This document shows, in pieces, positions 16,817-25,017 of a stretch of DNA of 49,747 bases. Location of the stretch: the NCBI GenBank assembly GCA_003367665.1, contig QKXI01000019.1, forward strand, positions 1 to 49,747, written 5' to 3'. Within the stretch, counting starts at the first letter, position 1. Each line of letters begins with the position of its first letter. The notes beneath the pieces are model-generated. The model saw only the letters and a list, made by a program, of their open reading frames with translations. It made no database searches and was not told the origin of the DNA. This stretch comes from Leifsonia sp. ku-ls (GTDB lineage: Bacteria; Actinomycetota; Actinomycetes; Actinomycetales; Microbacteriaceae). The position numbers and the translations under genes are program-made.

Positions 16817-17875
16817 ATGGATCGCAAGTCTGGGGGGCTCGTAGCGATCATCACCGTGCCCGTGCTGATCCTCGCCACGGTGTTCGGGATGCTGCTACTC
16901 ACGTCGTCGGCGTCCGCGAGCTGCAACCCCACCGGGAACAGTGCTGCCGCGGTCACCATCGACCCCAAGACGGTGCCCGCCACCACGATCAGCGGCTACG
17001 GGCACGACCAGCTCGTGAACGCCGCGTACGTGATCCAGGCCGGCAAGGATCTCAACCTCAGCTCCCGCGACCAGACCATCGGCGTCATGACGGCGATGGG
17101 CGAATCCGGTCTGCGTGTGCTCAACTACGGCGACGCTGTAGGGCCGGACAGCCGCGGCCTGTTCCAGCAGCGCGCGAACGGGGCATGGGGGTCGCTCAGC
17201 GACCGCATGGACCCCTACATCAGCGCAACGAACTTCTTCAAGAAGCTGGCCACGATCACCGACCGCGACTCCCTCGCGCCCACGATCGCCGCGCACAAGG
17301 TCCAGGTCAACGCGGACCCGTACTACTACGCCAAGTACTGGGACGCCGCCGTGGCCGTCGTCGAAGGGCTCACCGGAGCCAAGCTCGGCCTGAGCACCGG
17401 CACCGGCAACCAGGTCTGCTCCGGGGTCGGCACCGGCACCGGTACCGTCAGCGCTCAGGGCTGGGCGCTTCCGGCCGCCGGCCCCATCAGCGATCCCTTC
17501 GGGATGCGCGTGAACCCGATCAGCGGCGTGTACAAGCTCCACGCCGGCGTCGATATCGCCGGTGGCTGTGACTCCCCCATCTACGCCGCCCAGACCGGCA
17601 CCGTCATCGCCACCGGCTTCGGCGTCGGCTACGGCTCCAACGGCACGATCGTGATCGACCACGGCGGCGGCGTGCAGACGGTCTACCTGCACATGTACGC
17701 CTCCGGCATCCTCGTCCAGGACGGCCAGAAGGTCACCGCAGGGCAGCAGATCGCCCGTATCGGCTCCTCTGGTGACTCTACCGGCTGTCACCTCCACTTT
17801 CAAGTGATGATCAACGGCTCCCCCACCGATCCCGTGGCCTTCATGAAGACCGTGGGAATCACCATCGGCGGATGA
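16817..17875 (+). CDS. Bifunctional wall hydrolase: lysozyme-like domain plus M23 peptidase
   Basis: This protein has 352 residues with an N-terminal membrane or signal segment (LVAIITVPVLILATVFGMLLL). The first domain (about 60-190) contains TIGVMTAMGESGLRVLNYGD, with likely catalytic Glu96, then GPDSRGLFQQR. A Gly/Thr linker leads to an M23 metallopeptidase domain with HAGVDIAGG (HxxxD) and HLHFQV ligand motifs. Together they would cut both glycan and peptide of peptidoglycan, opening the wall for the conjugation channel as VirB1/TcpG-type enzymes do. The ATG is two bases after the lipoprotein stop. Confidence 0.88.
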   Translation: MDRKSGGLVAIITVPVLILATVFGMLLLTSSASASCNPTGNSAAAVTIDPKTVPATTISGYGHDQLVNAAYVIQAGKDLNLSSRDQTIGVMTAMGESGLRVLNYGDAVGPDSRGLFQQRANGAWGSLSDRMDPYISATNFFKKLATITDRDSLAPTIAAHKVQVNADPYYYAKYWDAAVAVVEGLTGAKLGLSTGTGNQVCSGVGTGTGTVSAQGWALPAAGPISDPFGMRVNPISGVYKLHAGVDIAGGCDSPIYAAQTGTVIATGFGVGYGSNGTIVIDHGGGVQTVYLHMYASGILVQDGQKVTAGQQIARIGSSGDSTGCHLHFQVMINGSPTDPVAFMKTVGITIGG

Positions 17876-17895
17876 GCGGAAGGAGAAACACCCAC

Positions 17896-19227
17896 ATGAG
17901 CACGACAACGGAAGCAGCCGCCTGGCCCCGCGCCACCGCGACCCTCAACGAGGACGGCACCGCCCAGGTATCCATCGGTGGCACCGTCACGGAGGTTGCC
18001 GCAGGCGACGTCGACGAGGCGCGCGCTCAGGTCGTCGCGATCGTCGCGGCCCGCGCCGAACAGCTAGGCCGGCCGCTGCACGTCCTCACCCGTGACCCCG
18101 CCGGGGAATGGCCGCTGATCATCCACCCGGACCAGACCGTGACCGAGGACGACAGCCGCGAAGCACGACCGCAGGCCCCTGAGCCCGCTGCGGAACCTGC
18201 CCCCCAGCAGGCGGAGGCCGACGAGACCGGCGCGGCGTCGGCCGGCCCCGGCTCATGGGTCACCGCCACGGCCGCCGCGGCGCCGAGGGCAGACCTTCCG
18301 ACACGTCGAGCCATGCGCCAGTCGTTCCTGGTGCGGGAACAGATCGAGGAGCCGGCCACCACCGGGTGGCGCGGCCTGGCAACGCGCGCCGGCATCCGCA
18401 TGAGCCCCAGCGAGGAGGAGCGCGCAGAGCGCGCCGACGTGCTCGCCGTCTCCCAGCACTGGCCCGGCCCGCGCACGATCGCGATCGTCAACGGCAAGGG
18501 CGGCGCTGGCAAGACCCCCAGCACGGTCCTCCTCTCAGGCGTGTTCGCCCGCTACGGCGGCGCAGGCGTGCTCGCCTGGGACAACAACCAGACCCGCGGC
18601 ACGCTCGGCTGGCGGACCGAGCAGGGGCCGCACGAGTCGACGTTGCTCGAGTTGTTGCCCCAGGTCGATCGGCTCCTGAGCACCAGCGCCCAGTCCGCCG
18701 ACCTCGCCCACTACGTGCACCACCAGACCCGCGACCGTTTCGACGTTCTCCGGTCCAAGCCGATGGCGCTCGCCCAAGAGCAGCGCATCGAGCCCGAGGA
18801 CGTCGACGCCATCCACGCCGTCGCCAGCAAGTACTACCGGCTGATCTTCATCGACTCCGGCAACGACGAGTCCGATCCGATGTGGCGGCGGATGATCGAT
18901 CACGCCGACCAGCTCGTGGTGGCCACCACCACCCGCGACGACCACGCCGAGGCCGGCGCGCTTCTCCTGGAAGCGCTGGCCGACCGCGACGAGCGATCCG
19001 CTCGGCTGGCCGACAACGCCGTGGTGATCGTCACGCAGGCCGACCCCAAGGCCACCCCGGCCGACATGCAGCGCGTCGCCGCCGGCTACCGCGACATCAC
19101 TCGCGAAGCCGTCACGATCCCCTTCGACCAGGCAATGGTCGACGGCGTGCTGCACTACGGCGCTCTGCGACCCTCGACGCAACGGGCGTGGCTGGCCGCC
19201 GCGGCCGCCGTCGCCCGCGGGCTATGA
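17896..19227 (+). CDS. MinD/ParA-like ATPase of the conjugation operon
   Basis: This protein has 443 residues. The ATG has AGGAGA nine bases upstream; an overlapping ATG at 17872 is an alternative. A small N-terminal domain (1-85) and a disordered acidic linker precede a P-loop NTPase of the MinD type: VNGKGGAGKTPS (199-209), the LIFIDSGNDESDP Walker B region, then VVIVTQADPKATP. The residue after the GKT is Pro where Thr/Ser is usual. The order with an FHA gene suggests spatial organisation of the secretion apparatus rather than plasmid partition, which has its own ParA at 26263. Confidence 0.8.
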   Translation: MSTTTEAAAWPRATATLNEDGTAQVSIGGTVTEVAAGDVDEARAQVVAIVAARAEQLGRPLHVLTRDPAGEWPLIIHPDQTVTEDDSREARPQAPEPAAEPAPQQAEADETGAASAGPGSWVTATAAAAPRADLPTRRAMRQSFLVREQIEEPATTGWRGLATRAGIRMSPSEEERAERADVLAVSQHWPGPRTIAIVNGKGGAGKTPSTVLLSGVFARYGGAGVLAWDNNQTRGTLGWRTEQGPHESTLLELLPQVDRLLSTSAQSADLAHYVHHQTRDRFDVLRSKPMALAQEQRIEPEDVDAIHAVASKYYRLIFIDSGNDESDPMWRRMIDHADQLVVATTTRDDHAEAGALLLEALADRDERSARLADNAVVIVTQADPKATPADMQRVAAGYRDITREAVTIPFDQAMVDGVLHYGALRPSTQRAWLAAAAAVARGL

Positions 19228-20138
19228 GCGCCACACAGGCCCTCCGCGCATCAGAAGCCGTCGCGGACTGGCCCAAAGTCGTCGCCAGCATCCACGGCCC
19301 CAGCGACCAGCTCACAGATGCTCCACCGACGTACATCGGCAGCATCACGATCAACGGCACTGAGCGGCCCTGCGAAGCCACCAGCGTCGAGGAGCTGCGA
19401 ACCGGCATGATCGCCCGATGCGTAGCGATCGCCATCCGCTTGCACCGGCCGGTGCGCCTCACCGTCAAGGACAGCAGCCAGACATGGACGCTCGGGGTTC
19501 GGCCCGAGGGCATCGTGCAGCTCCTCGATGCCGCCGGCACGATCCCGCCGGCAGACGGGCTCACCGTCCACGAGGGACGCTGCCGCATCTGCCGGCGACT
19601 CCAACCCGTCACCGAGGCCGTGTGCGTCCAGTGCAAGACGCCCGAGCCTCACCGCGTGGAAGCCGACCCCATCGACGTCAAGGCCGTCGTCCCCGACGCC
19701 GCGACCACCGTCGAGGAGCTGCCCTTCGTGCGCGCCGTGGTGGTCCCCGTCGAGGAGCTGGACCACACGGTCATGGCCAAGCCCACTCCCCCGGCCAACA
19801 CGCGGCCGCGCCTGCGCCTGCGCTTCACCACCCAGGAGTCGGTCGACACCAGCGAGAGCGTCGTGCTCGGCCGCCATCCCATCGCCGTAGGCGATCGCAA
19901 GCCGATCGCCGTCGAGAGCCCCGAGCGGATGCTCTCACGCACCCACGCCCTCATCGACGTCGACGACGAGGGCCGCATCGTCGTCACCGACTACCACAGC
20001 GGCAACGGCATCGAGACGCAGACCGACCCACCCCGCCGGTTCGAGCCAGGCGTGCCCTACACGATCGAACCCGGCACCAGCCTGCGCATGGGCGACGTCG
20101 TATGCACGATCGAGGTCACGCCATCGGAGGCGAAGTGA
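19224..20138 (+). CDS. FHA-domain protein with zinc ribbon
   Basis: This protein has 304 residues and is coupled to the ATPase gene by ATGA. The N-terminal domain is unassigned. Cys120, Cys123, Cys134 and Cys137 (CRIC and CVQC) form a zinc-ribbon-like knuckle. The C-terminal FHA domain carries VVLGRHPI (GRH 216-218), LSRTHALI (238-244) and DYHSGNGIE (257-264), the conserved phosphothreonine-binding elements. FHA domains read Thr phosphorylation, so a host Ser/Thr kinase could control conjugation through this protein. It may bind the neighbouring ATPase, whose linker is Thr-rich; that is an inference. Confidence 0.85.
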   Translation: MSATQALRASEAVADWPKVVASIHGPSDQLTDAPPTYIGSITINGTERPCEATSVEELRTGMIARCVAIAIRLHRPVRLTVKDSSQTWTLGVRPEGIVQLLDAAGTIPPADGLTVHEGRCRICRRLQPVTEAVCVQCKTPEPHRVEADPIDVKAVVPDAATTVEELPFVRAVVVPVEELDHTVMAKPTPPANTRPRLRLRFTTQESVDTSESVVLGRHPIAVGDRKPIAVESPERMLSRTHALIDVDDEGRIVVTDYHSGNGIETQTDPPRRFEPGVPYTIEPGTSLRMGDVVCTIEVTPSEAK

Positions 20139-20431
20139 TGCAACACGCCCGCGTGGCCTACCAGAATCAGTTTCTTAACGCCCCTAGGCTCACGAACATG
20201 ACAGCGCAGCGATACCGTGGCGGCCGCCACAGCAAAGGCGACCGTCAGGCCCTCATCTCGCGTGTAGCTAACCCTCTCGGAGAGGCCGTCCGCGAAGAAG
20301 CGGAGGCCCGAGGAATGAGCGTCAACGATTACATCGCGTCCTTGCTCGCGCGCGAAGTCGGCATGCCCGAATACGCGCCCGCGCTCCCCCCACGTCACGA
20401 ATACGAGGAGCTGCCCATCACAGCGGCTTAA
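20138..20431 (+). CDS. Small ribbon-helix-helix-like protein, 97 aa
   Basis: The ATG at 20138 follows GGAGG and overlaps the FHA stop (TGATG). An internal ATG at 20198 is also attractive, since TAGGCT ends seven bases before it and could give a leaderless start. The core LISRVANPLGEAVREEAEARGMSVNDYIASLLAREVG reads as a strand plus two helices, as in Arc/CopG/HicB antitoxin-type DNA binders. It ends the plus-strand conjugation operon. It may be an autorepressor or a small plasmid regulator. No toxin partner is adjacent. Confidence 0.65.
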   Translation: MQHARVAYQNQFLNAPRLTNMTAQRYRGGRHSKGDRQALISRVANPLGEAVREEAEARGMSVNDYIASLLAREVGMPEYAPALPPRHEYEELPITAA

Positions 20432-20438
20432 CGAGCAA

Positions 20439-20464
20439 GCCCCCGCCTCTTGCGAGACGGGGGC
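20439..20464 (+). terminator. Terminator after the plus-strand conjugation operon
   Basis: GCCCCCG (20439-20445) pairs with CGGGGGC (20458-20464) across a 12-base loop that can extend the stem further (CTCTTGCGAGA). It is placed eight bases after the stop of the small ribbon-helix-helix gene and before the rep promoter region. There is no U tract. Confidence 0.65.
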
Positions 20465-20489
20465 CGAAGCTAAGTGCCTGATCTGGACT

Positions 20490-20538
20490 GTTTGGCGACG
20501 GAAACAGATCAAGCGATGTGAGGAACCGGTTTGGCGAC
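20490..20538 (+). repeat. Direct repeat GTTTGGCGAC upstream of rep
   Basis: GTTTGGCGAC occurs at 20490-20499 and 20529-20538. Each copy sits inside a short dyad: CTGTTT with AAACAG around the first, CCGGT with ACCGG around the second. With only two copies, these look more like operator or Rep-binding sites controlling rep than a full iteron origin. Confidence 0.45.
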
Positions 20539-20564
20539 CGGGGCCTGTTTGTGTCAACCACTAC

Positions 20565-22565
20565 GTGAAAGACGGTGCCATCATAACCCTCGCGACGGAT
20601 TATGCATATTCCGGCGCTCCTGGCGCGTCGTGGATACTCACCGCGGCCATCAGCCCTCGGCCGAGCGTGCGCGTCGCTGTCGTCGACGCCTACGGCGACG
20701 TTCAGAACCGCTACCCCTCGCACCGCCGCGTCGACGGCAAGGAGCCCACGCGCCCGTGGGCGATGTACCTGGCCGACGCCAGCGGACGCTTCCGCTTCCT
20801 TGGCTTCGACCTCGACGCCAAGACGCCCGGTGCCGCGGCCGCGGCAGCTCGTGACGCTGACGTGATCGCCGGCCTCCTCACGGACGCCGGCATTCAGCAC
20901 GTAGTCTGCGAGTCCGGCCCCTCACACGGCCGCCACGTCTGGGCCGCTCTCTCCGAGAGCGTCGACGCAGGCACGATCGCCACCCTCGCGCACTTCCTGC
21001 GCAACGTGTGCCCAACACTCGACATCGTTCCCCTGACGAACCCGCAGACCGGTTGCCTGCGCCCGCCAGGTGCCCCGCACCGCCACGGCGGCCGCTCGAC
21101 GGTGCTGCGCGGCGACCTCGGGATGCTCACCACCCCCACGACCACGGCCGCGCAGGTGCGTGGCCTGGTCGAGGCCCTGGCCAAGCTCAGTAACGGCGCT
21201 GAGCCCGCAGGGCGTATCGACCCCAAGCGCCCGATCCCCGTCGACGAGCACGGCCGCCTGTACCTCCCCGGCCCGCGCCGCGAGCTCACCGCACGCAGCG
21301 CCGCCGCACTGCGCGAGGACGCTGCCTCTGGCGACGCCTCCGCAGTACTCTGGCGCATCCTCGTCGGCGCCGCGGCCGCCAGATGGCGTCACGCCGACGT
21401 CGCTGCGCTCGTCGACGACGCACCGGGCCTAGAGCACGTCCGGTCCTACCGCGATCGCCTACAGCGCCGCCCTCGCGGCCGCGGCGGAGCCGCACACGTC
21501 CTCCGCCGGCAATGGGACAAGGCCGTACGGTTCGTGGCCACCACAGACCGGCAGGTCGGAGACGACCCCACCTTCGACGCCCGCGCCGACGCGATCGCCG
21601 CCCACGTCCGCCACGTCCAGGCGCGAGCGGACGCATCTGCCGGCCGCTGGGCCCACCGAGGAGGCCCAGCCGACCGCCGCGTGCTCGACGTCCTGTGCAT
21701 GCTCGCCCTGAAAGCCCTCAGCGCCTCTCTAGAGGCCGATACCCGCCGCCTCGCCCTGTTTGCCGGGATCGGCCGGGAGACGGCCAGGACGGCGCTCCTA
21801 CGGCTCGCCGCGGACGGGTGGGTCGCCCAGACCCGCGCTGCCGATGGTCCACATGGTGCGCACTGGACCATCGACCCTCAATCGGTTATCCCCAGCTCTG
21901 CATCTACAAGTCGGTCACAAGCGGACCCGCGCCCCGCAGGGGCAGGGTCCGCAGAACGATCCACCCTCCTGGCTACCCTGACCCAGAGAACCCGGGACGC
22001 TGCCCACGACCTCTTCACGCTGGGACCGGGGCTCGGCTTCCACGCGGGGAACATGTACGCCCGCACCACAACGGATCCTCAACCCGTCGACGCGCTCGCT
22101 CGTTCCGCAGGATGCACCGTCAACCAGGTGCGGCCGGCCCTCGATCGGCTCACCCGTGCCGGCGTCCTCGTCCTCACCCGCCACGGATGGCGACGGCGAT
22201 CGGTGGATTACCGTCGAGCCGCCGCCGTGCAGCTCGACGTCGACGGCCGACTGCAGGCGCGCGCAGCCCGCTACACGGTCGAGCGCGAGCTGTGGGCGTG
22301 GTGGCAGGCCGAGGAGACGTGGATGCGCGCCCCACGCCGCACCCACCCGAGCCGCCGACCCGGACCCGGCCAGCTCGCACTCCTCCCCGACTTGGGAACA
22401 AACGCCTATGGCGCACACCCGCGGGACGCTAACGGTCGAGCCGACTTCCGGATGGCACGTGCACTGCTGAGCGGCGCGGCTACGGCATCGACGGCGAGCA
22501 AAGGCCGCCGAGCGATCGCGCCCGATCCTGTCGACACGATGCTGGGAGACGAGCGGATCGCCTGA
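20565..22565 (+). CDS. rep: Replication initiator with primase-polymerase-like N-terminal domain
   Basis: This protein has 666 residues. The N-terminal 200 residues follow the archaeo-eukaryotic primase plan: FLGFDLDAK with the DxD pair (Asp82, Asp84), CESGPSHGRHVWAAL with paired histidines (His121, His124) and GCLRPPGAPHRHGG as the third motif. A central arginine-rich helical part follows, then a winged-helix-like segment, LALFAGIGRETARTALLRLAADGWV, and a second one, VNQVRPALDRLTRAGVLVL. This combination fits a theta-type plasmid initiator that makes its own primer. The GTG start at 20565 has no clear ribosome site. The gene is monocistronic. Confidence 0.8.
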   Translation: MKDGAIITLATDYAYSGAPGASWILTAAISPRPSVRVAVVDAYGDVQNRYPSHRRVDGKEPTRPWAMYLADASGRFRFLGFDLDAKTPGAAAAAARDADVIAGLLTDAGIQHVVCESGPSHGRHVWAALSESVDAGTIATLAHFLRNVCPTLDIVPLTNPQTGCLRPPGAPHRHGGRSTVLRGDLGMLTTPTTTAAQVRGLVEALAKLSNGAEPAGRIDPKRPIPVDEHGRLYLPGPRRELTARSAAALREDAASGDASAVLWRILVGAAAARWRHADVAALVDDAPGLEHVRSYRDRLQRRPRGRGGAAHVLRRQWDKAVRFVATTDRQVGDDPTFDARADAIAAHVRHVQARADASAGRWAHRGGPADRRVLDVLCMLALKALSASLEADTRRLALFAGIGRETARTALLRLAADGWVAQTRAADGPHGAHWTIDPQSVIPSSASTSRSQADPRPAGAGSAERSTLLATLTQRTRDAAHDLFTLGPGLGFHAGNMYARTTTDPQPVDALARSAGCTVNQVRPALDRLTRAGVLVLTRHGWRRRSVDYRRAAAVQLDVDGRLQARAARYTVERELWAWWQAEETWMRAPRRTHPSRRPGPGQLALLPDLGTNAYGAHPRDANGRADFRMARALLSGAATASTASKGRRAIAPDPVDTMLGDERIA

Positions 22566-22685
22566 GCGAGTCGGCCGCCGGCCGACACGAGGGCCGGCGC
22601 CCTCGCACTCCCCGCGACCCTGCGGGCCGTGAACGACGGCCGCACGCGGCCGGCTGCTTCTCGCGCCTGCGGCGCTCGTTTTCTC

Positions 22686-22870
22686 GCCGTGAAGCCTGCG
22701 GCATTCTACGGGCCTCGTCGTCCGCGCAAGCGGCTGCGCCGCCGGCTCCTCCGAGACTTTTCGGCCGCGTCGCTGCGCTCCTCACATCGGCCGAAAACTC
22801 TCTCCCCCACCGCCCTGCGGGTTGCACTCCCTCCTCTGCCCTGAATGGCACTTCGTGCCTTCACGGCAAG
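22686..22870 (+). other. Hairpin-rich intergenic element, copy A
   Basis: This element occupies most of the 366-base gap between rep and the ArdC-like gene. In order it holds the box GAAGCCTGCGGCATTCTACGG, hairpin GCGGC-TGC-GCCGC, a longer stem TTTTCGGCCG with CGGCCGAAAA, CCC-TGC-GGG followed by TTGCACTCC, and GGCAC-TTC-GTGCC. Copy B (24795-24983) has the same order. Several stems have different bases but preserved pairing (GCTCCC-TGC-GGGAGC, for example), so structure rather than sequence is conserved. I see no convincing ORF inside it. Confidence 0.65.
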
Positions 22871-22897
22871 AAAACGTGGAGGGGGTCTGAGTGGCCC

Positions 22898-22911
22898 TAA
22901 TAGTACTAATA
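22898..22911 (+). promoter_or_regulatory. AGTACT palindrome, site 1
   Basis: TAATAGTACTAATA lies 21 bases upstream of the ArdC-like ATG and just before the GGAGGT ribosome site. One arm base differs from the consensus YAAYAGTACTRTTR. Confidence 0.7.
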
Positions 22912-22931
22912 CCGTCACCGGAGGTAGCGAG

Positions 22932-23816
22932 ATGGCCCGCAAGATCACCAGCACCAAGAGCGCCGAGGAGCGTCGTGCCGAGGCCGAGGAGCTGCAAGCG
23001 ACGATCGCGACACAGGTCGAGGCGCTGCGCGAATCCGAGGCATGGGCGGCCTTCCTGAACTTCGCCCAGTCGTTCCACCGCTACAGCCTGGGAAACCTGC
23101 TGCTGATCTTCGCCCAGCGGCCCGAGGCGACCCACGTCGCCGGATACAGGACCTGGCAGAAGCTCAACCGCCAAGTGCGCAAGGGCGAGCGCGGTATCCG
23201 CATCTTTGGCGGCCGCGAGATTCGCGAGACGGTCGAGAACGAACGAACCGGCGAGGAAGAAGAACAGCGCCGCGTGCGGTTCTTCCCCGTCTCCGTGTTC
23301 GACATGGGACAGACCGACCTCATCGACGAGGAAGCCGGCGACCCGGCCGACATCGCGCGACCGCTCACCGGAGACGACGCCCGCGGCATCTTCGAGGCCA
23401 CCGCCGACTACCTCACCGGCACCGGCTGGACCGTCGAGTGCGAGCCCATCGCGGGAGCTGCCAACGGCTACACCGACCCCGAGGCCCGACGCATCGTCAT
23501 CGACGCGAACCTGTTTCCCGCCCAGGCAGCCAAGACGGCCCTGCACGAGGCCGCGCACGCGATCCTGCACGCTGAGGAGGATCAGGCCGAGTACATCGAG
23601 CACCGCGGCGTGAAGGAAACCGAAGCCGAGAGCGTCGCCTACGTCGTCGCCGGCATTCTCGGACTGGACACCAGCGCCTACAGCGTCGGCTACGTCGCCG
23701 GGTGGAGCAACTGCGACTCCGACACCATCAAGGCCACCGCGGCCAACGTCCTGCGCGCCGCGCACACCCTCGCGGACGCGCTCACCGAGCCCGCGGCCGA
23801 GCTCGCCACCGCCTGA
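22932..23816 (+). CDS. ArdC-like antirestriction protein with zinc metallopeptidase domain
   Basis: This protein has 294 residues. The N-terminal domain (about 10-125) has the ArdC single-strand DNA-binding signature: FHRYSLGNLLLIFAQRP, VAGYRTWQKLNRQVRKGERGIRI. The C-terminal domain is a zincin with LHEAAHAILH (HEAAH at 205-209) and a third ligand glutamate in KETEAESVAY (about 230-236). ArdC-type proteins protect incoming plasmid DNA in the recipient. GGAGGT precedes the ATG. It is the first gene after hairpin element A and palindrome site 1, which may give early or regulated expression. Confidence 0.88.
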   Translation: MARKITSTKSAEERRAEAEELQATIATQVEALRESEAWAAFLNFAQSFHRYSLGNLLLIFAQRPEATHVAGYRTWQKLNRQVRKGERGIRIFGGREIRETVENERTGEEEEQRRVRFFPVSVFDMGQTDLIDEEAGDPADIARPLTGDDARGIFEATADYLTGTGWTVECEPIAGAANGYTDPEARRIVIDANLFPAQAAKTALHEAAHAILHAEEDQAEYIEHRGVKETEAESVAYVVAGILGLDTSAYSVGYVAGWSNCDSDTIKATAANVLRAAHTLADALTEPAAELATA

Positions 23817-23819
23817 CCC

Positions 23820-23833
23820 TAATAGTACTGTTG
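23820..23833 (+). promoter_or_regulatory. AGTACT palindrome, site 2
   Basis: TAATAGTACTGTTG starts four bases after the ardC stop. Its last base is the first G of the GGAGG ribosome site of the next gene, so a bound protein could block both transcription and translation initiation signals. Confidence 0.7.
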
Positions 23834-23845
23834 GAGGTAACTGCA

Positions 23846-24463
23846 ATGACCGGTGAGCCCACCCTGTTCGACCTGGCCGAATTCGAGCGCGAGGCGGTCG
23901 CCGCCACCCCCTGGGATGGCGCGCCCCTCAGCTACACGGCGGACTACTACGAACCCGCCGCCCTGGTCGCCGCGTTCGAGCGCTATTGCGCCGAGCACGG
24001 GCACTTCGGCTGCATCCCCCGCAGCCACATGTGGCACCGCGCCTACTACTTGGACGGCCCGACCGTCACCGAGGGTCACGAGCTGCACATGTTCACCGCG
24101 GACGCCTGGTGCCGTGAGGTTGACCACGACCACAGCGCCGCCCCGCTGCCCGGCGGCGGCCGGTATCAGGCCAACTGCCCGCGCTGCGCCTGGCACGTCA
24201 TCACCGACAACGAGAGCGCCGCCGTCGAGGCGTGGCACGACCACGCCCTCCCCGGATGGCGCGAGCTGCCGATCCTCCCCCGCAAGCTCGCCCGGTTCGA
24301 GAACAAGCAGCGGATCGCGGCCGTCGCCGCATGGGTCACCGCCACCTATCCGGCCGCCTGGCAGCGGCCCGGCGTCCCGATCCTCACCGAGCGCGGCGAG
24401 CACGGACGCCGCCACGTCCCCGGCCGCTCTCCGCTCGGCGGCTACGACCTCGCCGCCGACTAA
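23846..24463 (+). CDS. Hypothetical protein with Cys/His metal-binding motif, 205 aa
   Basis: I do not recognise this family with certainty. The start has GGAGG eight bases upstream. Many His and aromatic residues lie at about 50-100 (CAEHGHFGCIPRSHMWHRAYYL, CREVDHDHS). A likely treble-clef or zinc-ribbon half-site, CPRCAWHVI, is followed by a W..H.H.LPGW segment. The C-terminus (IAAVAAWVTATYPAAWQRPG) is helical. No membrane segment is seen. It lies between ArdC and SSB genes under its own palindrome site, so a role in plasmid establishment or defence evasion is possible. Confidence 0.6.
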   Translation: MTGEPTLFDLAEFEREAVAATPWDGAPLSYTADYYEPAALVAAFERYCAEHGHFGCIPRSHMWHRAYYLDGPTVTEGHELHMFTADAWCREVDHDHSAAPLPGGGRYQANCPRCAWHVITDNESAAVEAWHDHALPGWRELPILPRKLARFENKQRIAAVAAWVTATYPAAWQRPGVPILTERGEHGRRHVPGRSPLGGYDLAAD

Positions 24464-24466
24464 CCC

Positions 24467-24480
24467 CAACACCACTATTG
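24467..24480 (+). promoter_or_regulatory. Degenerate AGTACT palindrome, site 3
   Basis: CAACACCACTATTG keeps both outer arms of YAAYAGTACTRTTR but has CC in place of the central GT. It occupies the equivalent place before a GGAGG ribosome site and is preceded by the same CCCC run as other sites. Confidence 0.5.
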
Positions 24481-24488
24481 GAGGACTC

Positions 24489-24698
24489 ATGACCACCGAG
24501 ACGCACACCACACCCGCATGCATGTTTTGTCACCGGTCGAGCGTCGTCGAGCTCACGGCCGCGGAAGCCGCCGCGCTGCGCGCGGGCGCGCTGATTCAGG
24601 ACGCCGCCCCCGCGAGGCCGGCCGCGGAACGCGAGCTGATCCGAACCGGCATTCATCCGCAATGCTGGACCGACAATTTCGGCCCCGGCTTCGACTGA
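24489..24698 (+). CDS. Small Cys/His protein, 69 aa
   Basis: GGAGG lies four bases before the ATG. The sequence has CMFCHRSS near residues 11-18 and HPQCW near the C-terminus, four potential zinc ligands around a helical Ala-rich middle (LTAAEAAALRAGALI). It has no membrane or signal segment. It belongs to the run of small palindrome-controlled genes between ardC and ssb. The function is unknown; a zinc-stabilised mini-protein that binds DNA or another protein is plausible. Confidence 0.6.
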   Translation: MTTETHTTPACMFCHRSSVVELTAAEAAALRAGALIQDAAPARPAAERELIRTGIHPQCWTDNFGPGFD

Positions 24699-24794
24699 AC
24701 ACCGTCCAGAGCGGTCGGCGCCGGACGGAGCCGGCGCCGACAACGGACGGCCGGACGGAGCCGGCCGACTGTACGGCCTTCGGCCCCTGTCTTT

Positions 24795-24983
24795 TGCCGG
24801 GAAGCCTGCGGCATTCTACGGTCGGCGGCCTCCGCGCAAGCTCCCTGCGGGAGCCAGCTCCGCCGAGATTTTCCGCACGCGGTCGCAAGCTCCCTTATTT
24901 CGCGCGGAAATTCTCTCCCCCGCCGCCCTGCGGGTTGCACTCCAACCGCTCTCCCTGAACGGCACTACGTGCCTTCCCGGCAA
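24795..24983 (+). other. Hairpin-rich intergenic element, copy B
   Basis: This lies in the 319-base gap before 25018. It shares with copy A the box GAAGCCTGCGGCATTCTACGG, the run CCGCCCTGCGGG-TTGCACTCC and the hairpin GGCAC-TAC-GTGCC. The middle hairpins are GCTCCC-TGC-GGGAGC and ATTTTCCGC with GCGGAAAT, which differ from copy A in sequence but preserve the stems. The element ends about 35 bases before the start of the CDSCQ-tailed gene. Confidence 0.65.
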
Positions 24984-25017
24984 AACAACATGAGGGAGAG
25001 GGAGAGGGAGAGAAGCG

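Noticed and set aside
20138-20431. Toxin-antitoxin pair at the end of the transfer operon
   Set aside because: The ribbon-helix-helix-like protein could be an antitoxin, but no partner gene lies on either side.
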